This document shows positions 1 to 5,717 of a stretch of 9,253 nt of DNA, one piece after another; position 1 is the stretch's first letter; each line of letters starts with the position of its first letter. The notes below the pieces were generated by a model that was given only the letters and a program-made list of their open reading frames with translations, was not told where the DNA came from and made no database searches. This DNA is from Trichodesmium sp. MAG_R04 (GTDB lineage Bacteria > Cyanobacteriota > Cyanobacteriia > Cyanobacteriales > Microcoleaceae). The stretch is taken from positions 1 through 9,253 of the forward strand of contig JAKQYG010000135.1 in NCBI GenBank assembly GCA_023356515.1, written 5' to 3'. The position numbers and the translations under genes are program-made.

Positions 1-1
1 T

Positions 2-295
2 GCTGAGACTGTTAAACGAGAAATAGAGGAAGAAACAGGTTATCGAGCAAATAAATGGCAAAAGTTAGGAGAGTTTCCCCTGGCTCCTGGATATTCGGAT
101 GAATTTATTTATGCTTTTTTAGCGGAAGATTTGGAAAAGTTAGAATATCCTCCAGCACAAGATGTTGATGAAGATATGGAAACAGTTTTAATGACTCCTC
201 AAGAATTAGAAAAAGCTATCTTAGAGGGAGAAGTTGTAGATGCTAAATCAATTTGTAGTTTATTGTTGGCAAAACCATTTTTATCAGAAATATAG
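2..295 (+). CDS. Nudix hydrolase, C-terminal part (cut by left edge)
   Basis: An open frame enters from the left edge and ends at TAG 293-295, giving 97 residues. Visible residues 6-14 read REIEEETGY, which fits the second half of the Nudix box (RE-U-x-EE-x-G-U), whose glutamates bind the catalytic Mg2+. The start of the box and the N-terminal sheet lie outside the window. About 15 residues later comes APGYSDEF, followed by an acidic stretch (DVDEDMETV, about 54-62) and a C-terminal helix. This arrangement is typical of the ADP-ribose pyrophosphatase subgroup, which cleaves ADP-ribose or similar nucleoside diphosphate compounds in the cytoplasm. The exact substrate cannot be told from this part. 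It is read in the same direction as the photolyase, but a 289-bp gap argues against a tight operon. Confidence 0.85.
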   Translation, partial: AETVKREIEEETGYRANKWQKLGEFPLAPGYSDEFIYAFLAEDLEKLEYPPAQDVDEDMETVLMTPQELEKAILEGEVVDAKSICSLLLAKPFLSEI

Positions 296-584
296 AAATA
301 ATAATTCAGAATTTAGAAGAGTTTTTTCTCTAATCTTAACTGTCAGCCGAAATCTAACAATACTAGGCACTTGACTTTTCTTAATATGAGCTTGTACATT
401 CACTTTTTTGTAAGGAATTTCATCTCAGTTACGTGCTAGGGGGCAGTAGGAATATCTTGCTCCATTACTAGTGGTTGTTCATGTTTATTTACTATTACTA
501 TGCAAGACTACCAACATGAAAATGATAAATAACTAATAACTACCCTAAACTCGATTATTAAAGTTAACAGTAAACTCAAATAAA
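296..584. other. Intergenic region between Nudix and photolyase genes
   Basis: There is no convincing ORF in these 289 bp. Just after the Nudix stop, TTAGA (313-317) can pair with TCTAA (329-333) around a T6 run at 322-327, a weak candidate for a terminator. The last 120 bp are AT-rich and should hold the photolyase promoter. TTGTTC (475-480) and TACTAT (496-501) are 15 bp apart, a poor match to a sigma-70 pair, so I do not call it. No Shine-Dalgarno sequence precedes the ATG at 585. Confidence 0.5.
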
Positions 585-2009
585 ATGTCTAACTTAATCC
601 TATTTTGGCATCGGCGTGATTTACGAATTTCAGATAATATCGGACTGACATATGCATCTCAAGAATGTCAAACTGTAGTAGGTATATTTTGTCTTGATGA
701 AAATATTCTTAAACGAGATGATATTGCTCCGGCAAGAGTTACCTATATGATTGGTTGTTTACAACATCTGCAAAAACGCTATAAACAAATAGGAAGTCAA
801 CTTTTAATAATGTCAGGAAAACCTACGGAAGCTATACCAAAATTAGCAACCTTTTTGGAGGTCAAAGCTGTATATTGGAACCTGGATGTTGAACCTTATA
901 GTAAGGAGCGCGATCGCCTAGTTAAAGAAAATTTAGAAGCTGCAAATATTCAAGTCAAAACTTTTTGGGAGCAACTCCTTCATGCCCCAGAAGAAATATT
1001 TACTTCCACAAAAAAACCCTACACTGTCTATACTCCTTTTTGGAAAAATTGGCAGAGCAAAAAAAAATCTAGCCCACTAAATACTCCCTTACTAAAAGGT
1101 TTAACTGAGGAGAAACTTCAACAGACAACAGAAATAGGAATAATTGACTTACCTACTGCTAAAGAATTAGGATTTAATTGGGAAAATCAACTAATTCTTG
1201 AACCAGGAGAAATAGCAGCATTAGAAAAATTAGAAACATTTTCCAATGGGGCGATATATTCATATCAAGAACAACGAAACTTCCCCGGTCTTGATGGAAC
1301 ATCTCAACTAAGTGCCGCTCTCAAATTTGGTGCTATTGGTATTCGTACAGTTTGGGCAAAAACTCAAGAATTAATTGAAAACTGCCGTAGTGATGAAGCA
1401 TTTAAAAATATAGAAACCTGGCAAAAAGAAATTGCATGGCGGGAATTTTATCAATATGTTATGTACCATTATCCCCAATTACAAACAGGTCCTTACCGAG
1501 AAAATTGGAAAAATTTTCCTTGGGAGAATAATGAAGCATATTTTCAAGCTTGGTGCGAAGGTAAGACAGGTTATCCTATTGTTGATGCTGCTATGAGTCA
1601 GTTAAACGAAACAGGTTGGATGCACAACCGTTGTCGGATGATAGTGGCTAGTTTTTTGACCAAAGATTTAATAATTAACTGGCAGTGGGGTGAAAAATAT
1701 TTTATGCAGAAATTAATAGATGGGGACCTTTCTGCTAATAATGGTGGTTGGCAATGGAGTGCTTCCAGTGGCATGGACCCAAAGCCTTTGAGAATATTTA
1801 ATCCTGCATCTCAGACACAAAGATATGATTCAAAAGCAGAATATATTCGGCAGTGGGTTTCAGAGTTGCGGAGTGTGGATACAGAATATTTAGTTACTGG
1901 TAAAATTCCTATAAATGAGCGGGAAATTATAGGTTATCCTCCGCCTATTGTTGACCATAAAAAAAGACAACAAGTATTTAAGTCTCTTTATCAGGAACAG
2001 AAAAATTAA
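585..2009 (+). CDS. phr: Deoxyribodipyrimidine photolyase (class I, FAD-dependent)
   Basis: This 474-residue protein uses blue or near-UV light to split cyclobutane pyrimidine dimers in DNA. The N-terminal antenna domain opens with FWHRRDLRISDN (7-18) and runs to about residue 130. The FAD-binding helical domain occupies roughly 205-470. Key residues of E. coli photolyase can be matched: E282 and W285 (E274, W277) in EIAWREF; N348-R349 in WMHNRCRM; N385 (N378) beside the flavin; and W391 (W384) at the lesion pocket. The complete electron-transfer tryptophan triad W389-W366-W313 (W382-W359-W306) is present. Length (about 470) and N-terminus fit the family, which supports this ATG. The antenna pigment is not certain; cyanobacterial class I enzymes characterised so far use 8-hydroxydeazaflavin. 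A cryptochrome is less likely because the repair residues are kept and there is no C-terminal extension. The HIP1 octamer at 910-917 is inside the gene. Confidence 0.96.
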   Translation: MSNLILFWHRRDLRISDNIGLTYASQECQTVVGIFCLDENILKRDDIAPARVTYMIGCLQHLQKRYKQIGSQLLIMSGKPTEAIPKLATFLEVKAVYWNLDVEPYSKERDRLVKENLEAANIQVKTFWEQLLHAPEEIFTSTKKPYTVYTPFWKNWQSKKKSSPLNTPLLKGLTEEKLQQTTEIGIIDLPTAKELGFNWENQLILEPGEIAALEKLETFSNGAIYSYQEQRNFPGLDGTSQLSAALKFGAIGIRTVWAKTQELIENCRSDEAFKNIETWQKEIAWREFYQYVMYHYPQLQTGPYRENWKNFPWENNEAYFQAWCEGKTGYPIVDAAMSQLNETGWMHNRCRMIVASFLTKDLIINWQWGEKYFMQKLIDGDLSANNGGWQWSASSGMDPKPLRIFNPASQTQRYDSKAEYIRQWVSELRSVDTEYLVTGKIPINEREIIGYPPPIVDHKKRQQVFKSLYQEQKN

Positions 2010-2019
2010 TTAGGGTTTG

Positions 2020-2038
2020 CTGAAAAAATCTTTTTCAG
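2020..2038 (+). other. Short AT-rich hairpin just after phr
   Basis: CTGAAAAA (2020-2027) pairs perfectly with TTTTTCAG (2031-2038) across a 3-nt loop, starting 11 nt after the phr stop. The T-run lies in the stem rather than after it, so it is not a classical terminator. It may help end the phr transcript or be the edge of a dispersed repeat. Confidence 0.4.
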
Positions 2039-2058
2039 TAGTAGGGACCCCCCCTAAT

Positions 2059-2098
2059 ACCAAATACGATAAACTTTAAACAGCTATATTTGGTTTTT
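2059..2098 (+). terminator. Candidate terminator downstream of phr
   Basis: ACCAAATA (2059-2066) and TATTTGGT (2087-2094) are a perfect 8-bp inverted repeat with a 20-nt loop, followed by T residues (2094-2098). It begins 50 nt after the phr stop. The stem is AT-rich and the loop long, so termination would be weak. The same shape could also be a dispersed palindromic repeat. Confidence 0.3.
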
Positions 2099-2110
2099 AT
2101 ATTTCTAAAT

Positions 2111-2123
2111 CAGGACTTACGCA
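2111..2123. repeat. Lone MITE-type end CAGGACTTACGCA
   Basis: The sequence CAGGACTTACGCA carries the same 12 bases that form the left end of the intact element at 7751-7882. No matching right end (TGCGTAAGTCCT) is found in this gap. It therefore looks like the remaining end of a broken or overwritten copy. Confidence 0.6.
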
Positions 2124-2156
2124 AAATATGAAAATATACACCTCCCAGGAGGAGAA

Positions 2157-2256
2157 GTAGGGACGTTTTGCTAACACAAAGCTCCGCTAACGCTACGGGA
2201 CATGTTTGCGCAGCATTCCGTCAGGAAAACGCATTTTTGTTATGCAACGTCCCTAC
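2157..2256. mobile_element. 100-bp palindromic element with GTAGGGACGTT ends
   Basis: GTAGGGACGTT (2157-2167) and AACGTCCCTAC (2246-2256) are perfect 11-bp terminal inverted repeats. With one offset the similarity continues inward (TTGCTAAC on the left, GTTATGCA on the right). The interior at 2166-2194 has the core TTTTGCTAACACAAAGCTCC followed by GCTAACGCT, which recurs in the elements at 7785 and 8975. It encodes nothing. Size and ends fit a non-autonomous MITE or a dispersed palindromic repeat; no transposase for it is in the window. An extra GTAGGGAC lies at 2041-2048. Confidence 0.65.
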
Positions 2257-2276
2257 AGAGGAATAGGGAATTGGTA

Positions 2277-2304
2277 GAGGAGGTAGTCAGATGATTACTT
2301 CCTC
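2277..2304 (+). terminator. Strong hairpin between convergent phr and pump genes
   Basis: Positions 2277-2288 pair with 2293-2304 to form a 12-bp stem with two G-U pairs (on the plus-strand RNA) and a 4-nt loop AGAT. TTTATAT follows on the plus strand. It lies between the ends of two genes read toward each other, a usual place for a terminator. The U-run favours the plus strand (end of phr), but it is 267 nt past the phr stop. The pump gene on the minus strand has its own T8 run at 2345-2338, right after its stop. Confidence 0.45.
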
Positions 2305-2354
2305 TTTATATGACTTTATTCATACAAAATATAGCATAAAAAAAATCTCTGGAA

Positions 2355-5300
2355 CTAGACTCTAGTAACAGGGTCTTTTTTCAATACATTTGGCTCCTGA
2401 TCATTACCATTAACAGACACATCCAACTGCAGGCGACTCTTCTTACCACTAAACAATTTCTTCAACCAGTGGAAAAAATTATCAATATAAGTAAACCACA
2501 CAGGTACTACTACTAATGTTAATAATGTTGATGTGGTCAAACCACCAATGACAGTGATCGCCATCGGACTTCTGACTGAACCTCCTGCTCCTAATTCCAG
2601 AGCGATAGGCAACATTCCGGCAATGGTTGAAAATGTGGTCATTAAAATTGGTCGCAAGCGAGAAATACCAGCTTCTCGGACTGCATGCAACTGAGGCATT
2701 CCTTTTTTTTCATTGGCTAAGGAACAGTCTACTAACAAAATCGCATTTTTTGTCACCAAACCCATTAGCAGGACAATTCCAATTAAAGCAAACAAACCTA
2801 ACTCTTTCTGGAAAATTATCAACCCTAACAATGCACCACCAATTGATAAAGGTAATGCCACCAAAATGACTATTGGATAAAGAAAGTTATTGTATAGTAA
2901 TACTAAAATTGCATAAATACACAATACTGCTAAGCCTAAAGCACCTGCAAAACCATTAAACACATCCATCATGATTTTTGCACTACCATCAGATTGTTCG
3001 CTGATGTCAGGGGGTAGTGGATTTACTGCTGGTAATGATTTTACCTTTGTTAGTGCATCTCCCAGAGAAATGCCCTGTAAATTTGCCTCAAAGGAAACTT
3101 GACGATAACGATTAAAACGCTTTATTTCCGAAGGTCCGCTACCGATGCTAATTTCAGCTACTGCAGATAATGGCACTAACCTACCATTTTGGCTGGGAAT
3201 GCGTAAGTTTTTAATTACATCTAAGTTATTTCTAAATTCCTCTGCCAATTGTACCCGAATTGGAATTTGACGATCTGCCAGATCAAACTTAGCTAAATTT
3301 CTCTCATTATCTCCGATAGTAGCTAATGATGCGGTACGAGCGATCGCCTGTACTGAAACTCCTAAATCTCCTGCTCTTGCAGGTAATGGTTTGATCAAAA
3401 TTTCCGGTTTCACTAAACTAGCACTAGAAGTCACATCCACCAACCCCGGAACTTCTCGCATTTGTCGTTCCAAAGCATCAGATGTCTGTTGTAAAATTAC
3501 TGTATTTTCGCTGTTCAGAATAATTCTTAAATCCTTATCCCCACCTCCAGCACCCATACTAGCAAAATTAATTCGCGCTCCTGGAATATTCTGAAATAAT
3601 GGTCGTGCCTGTTGTTCAAATTCTTTTTGAGAAATATTTCTTTCTTCTCTGGGTAAGAGTATAACATATAATCTACTTTGGTTCACAGATGAGGTACCCA
3701 CCCTAGCAAATATTTTGGTTACAAGTGGATTTTCTTGTAACAGTTGCATTATTTGTTCTGTAGCTTGTTTTGTTTCTACTAACGTTGAACCAGGAGACAA
3801 TTCTAGAGAAACTATACTCACACCCCGATCCTCATTACCAGTTAATCCTTTTGGCAGTAGTGGAATTAGTTGCAAGCTACTAATAAAGAAAATAACTGCA
3901 ATAGCTAAAGTGATAATTTTATGGCGTAATGCCCAATTTAATAACTGACTATAAGGGCGAATTTTTTTTTGTTTGTAATTTTTTTGTGGAAAACCAGGGG
4001 ATGTTTTTAGTCGTCTCTGTTTCAATAACCGCGAACCTAACATTGGTGTCATTGTAATTGCAACTAATGTAGAAAACATAGTTGCGACTGCTACGGTAAT
4101 GCCGAACGGTTGGAAAAACTTACCTGGTATCCCACCCATAAATGCTACGGGTAAAAATACTGCCACAATAGTTGCAGTTGTCGCAACTACTGCAAAACCA
4201 ATTTCTGCTGATCCATCCAAAGCTGCTTGGAATGGATTTTTTCCCTTGTTAATATGTTGTTCGATATTCTCGATCATACAGATGGCATCATCTACTAAGT
4301 TCCCCATTGCCAATGCTAGTGCTAATAGAGTCATCCCATCGAGAGTGTAATTGAGGGTTCTCATTACCAAAAAAGTAGGGATAATTGATAATGGTAATGC
4401 CACTGCTGTCACTAGAGTTGGCCGCCAGTCTCGTAAAAATATACCAACAATTAGGACAGTGAGTATGGAACCAATAACTAAAGCGTCTATTGATGCTTGA
4501 TATGATTGTTCAATATCTGTTGCTAGAGTGAAAACCATTTGCAAGTCTACGTCTGCTGGTAATGTTTTTTCAAGTTCGGCAACTGTTTTTCGCACGTTTC
4601 TTTCTACAGTAACTAGGGTACTGCCTGTGCTGCGAACTACCCCGAAAGCTACAACTGGTTTACCAATATTATTTCTTGGTAAGTTTGCCTCGGAACCCAG
4701 AGTTTTACCCTCACTATTTTTTTCTAATAACCAAGCTGTTTGTCTAGTTTCCCCAAAACCATCAATGACTTTACCTACACTGGAAAGGGGAACTGCACCA
4801 CCGGAAGGCAGAATAATTTGATATTCTTTCAATGCCTCTATTGTGTCAGCACTCCCTAAAGTTCGAATATTTTTTTCTGTACCTCCTGTTTGAGAACGTC
4901 CTCCTGGTATATTGATATTTAAAGCACGAATCTGATCATTAACTTGAGTAGCAGTAATACCCAGACTTTCTAGTCTTTCAGGACTCAGTTGGATGAGTAT
5001 TTCGCGGTCTACTCCTCCAATACGGTTGATTTGAGAAACACCGGGAACCTTGAGAATGGCGCGACTAATTTCTTTATCAATCAATTCGCTTAACTCTGCT
5101 ACAGAACGTTTGTCGGAAGTGACAGCGTAAGTTATTATTGGTCCATCTCCAGCAAATTCTATTCTTGTAACGATGGGATCATTAACATCTGGGGGTAAAT
5201 CTTGGCGAATTTGATCTATGGCATTACGAACATCATTGGTGGCGCGGTCACTATCTACTCCTAAGTCAAAAGCAATAACAGTTGTAGAGACTCCATCGGT

Positions 5301-5558
5301 TACTGTTGAGCTTAGTTGATCAATATTTCCTAAACCTGCTACAGCATCTTCAACTTTTTTTGTTACTTGAGTTTCTAATTCTGTCGGACCTGCTCCTTGT
5401 TGAGTTACTTTAACAGATACAAAGGGAATATCAATATTAGGTAAGTTATTTATTCCTAATTGAAGAAATGACATTAATCCTACTACTATTAAAACTAGAA
5501 ACATGACCAGAGTAGGAACTGGTTTTTTAATTGACCAAGCCGATAAATTAAATGACAT
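2355..5558 (-). CDS. RND-family efflux pump, HAE1/AcrB-like inner-membrane subunit
   Basis: This 1067-residue protein is a proton-driven exporter of amphiphilic compounds and would work as a trimer with an adaptor and an outer-membrane channel. Its layout is the RND standard: TM1 at about 13-34, a first periplasmic porter and docking domain, TM2-6 at about 350-505, a short cytoplasmic link, TM7 at about 555-575, a second porter domain, and TM8-12 in the C-terminal part. The proton relay is intact: D423-D424 in NLVDDAI (AcrB D407-D408) and K937 in GLVTKNA (AcrB K940). These and the family-typical N-terminus place it in HAE1 rather than among heavy-metal pumps. Compared with AcrB it has about 19 extra residues near 278-299 in the first docking region. 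A charged tail of about 45 residues follows TM12. The adaptor gene lies 159 bp upstream on the same strand. The exported substrate cannot be predicted. There is no Shine-Dalgarno sequence before the ATG. Confidence 0.95.
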   Translation of the reverse strand: MSFNLSAWSIKKPVPTLVMFLVLIVVGLMSFLQLGINNLPNIDIPFVSVKVTQQGAGPTELETQVTKKVEDAVAGLGNIDQLSSTVTDGVSTTVIAFDLGVDSDRATNDVRNAIDQIRQDLPPDVNDPIVTRIEFAGDGPIITYAVTSDKRSVAELSELIDKEISRAILKVPGVSQINRIGGVDREILIQLSPERLESLGITATQVNDQIRALNINIPGGRSQTGGTEKNIRTLGSADTIEALKEYQIILPSGGAVPLSSVGKVIDGFGETRQTAWLLEKNSEGKTLGSEANLPRNNIGKPVVAFGVVRSTGSTLVTVERNVRKTVAELEKTLPADVDLQMVFTLATDIEQSYQASIDALVIGSILTVLIVGIFLRDWRPTLVTAVALPLSIIPTFLVMRTLNYTLDGMTLLALALAMGNLVDDAICMIENIEQHINKGKNPFQAALDGSAEIGFAVVATTATIVAVFLPVAFMGGIPGKFFQPFGITVAVATMFSTLVAITMTPMLGSRLLKQRRLKTSPGFPQKNYKQKKIRPYSQLLNWALRHKIITLAIAVIFFISSLQLIPLLPKGLTGNEDRGVSIVSLELSPGSTLVETKQATEQIMQLLQENPLVTKIFARVGTSSVNQSRLYVILLPREERNISQKEFEQQARPLFQNIPGARINFASMGAGGGDKDLRIILNSENTVILQQTSDALERQMREVPGLVDVTSSASLVKPEILIKPLPARAGDLGVSVQAIARTASLATIGDNERNLAKFDLADRQIPIRVQLAEEFRNNLDVIKNLRIPSQNGRLVPLSAVAEISIGSGPSEIKRFNRYRQVSFEANLQGISLGDALTKVKSLPAVNPLPPDISEQSDGSAKIMMDVFNGFAGALGLAVLCIYAILVLLYNNFLYPIVILVALPLSIGGALLGLIIFQKELGLFALIGIVLLMGLVTKNAILLVDCSLANEKKGMPQLHAVREAGISRLRPILMTTFSTIAGMLPIALELGAGGSVRSPMAITVIGGLTTSTLLTLVVVPVWFTYIDNFFHWLKKLFSGKKSRLQLDVSVNGNDQEPNVLKKDPVTRV

Positions 5559-5717
5559 AGTTAATTCAAAATATAAAGTTTGAGCTGACTTCTAGAAATT
5601 AAGTATTTTGATGTTATTTTATCCCTAAGTCCTGAATTAAGTTAATTAAGTATTGATTAATATGCAACTATTGGAATTATGATGACATTTTTATTTCACA
5701 ATTATCAGAGATTGATT
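5559..5717 (-). other. Spacer between adaptor and pump genes
   Basis: These 159 bp are AT-rich and without a gene. No terminator with a T-run is visible after the adaptor stop, so read-through into the pump is plausible. The spacer also holds a sequence shared with the adaptor leader (5586-5597), and TAAGTCCTG (5626-5634) resembles the end of the MITE-type repeats seen elsewhere. The gap is long for an operon, so the pump may have an extra promoter of its own. Confidence 0.5.
5586..5597 (-). promoter_or_regulatory. 12-bp motif shared by both pump-gene leaders (copy 1)
   Basis: On the minus strand this reads TTCTAGAAGTCA, with its near edge 27 nt upstream of the RND start codon. The identical 12-mer lies upstream of the adaptor gene (7645-7656), and similar bases continue on both sides (AGCT, and an AT-rich block ending AAGT on the plus strand). 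TTCTAGAA is itself a palindrome. It could be a common regulator site or promoter part; function is inference only. Confidence 0.3.

Noticed and set aside
2627..4821. Plus-strand open frames inside the pump gene (for example 2627-2869, 4099-4350, 4528-4821)
   Set aside because: They are antisense to a complete, well-conserved RND gene and have no family-like sequence or start signals.
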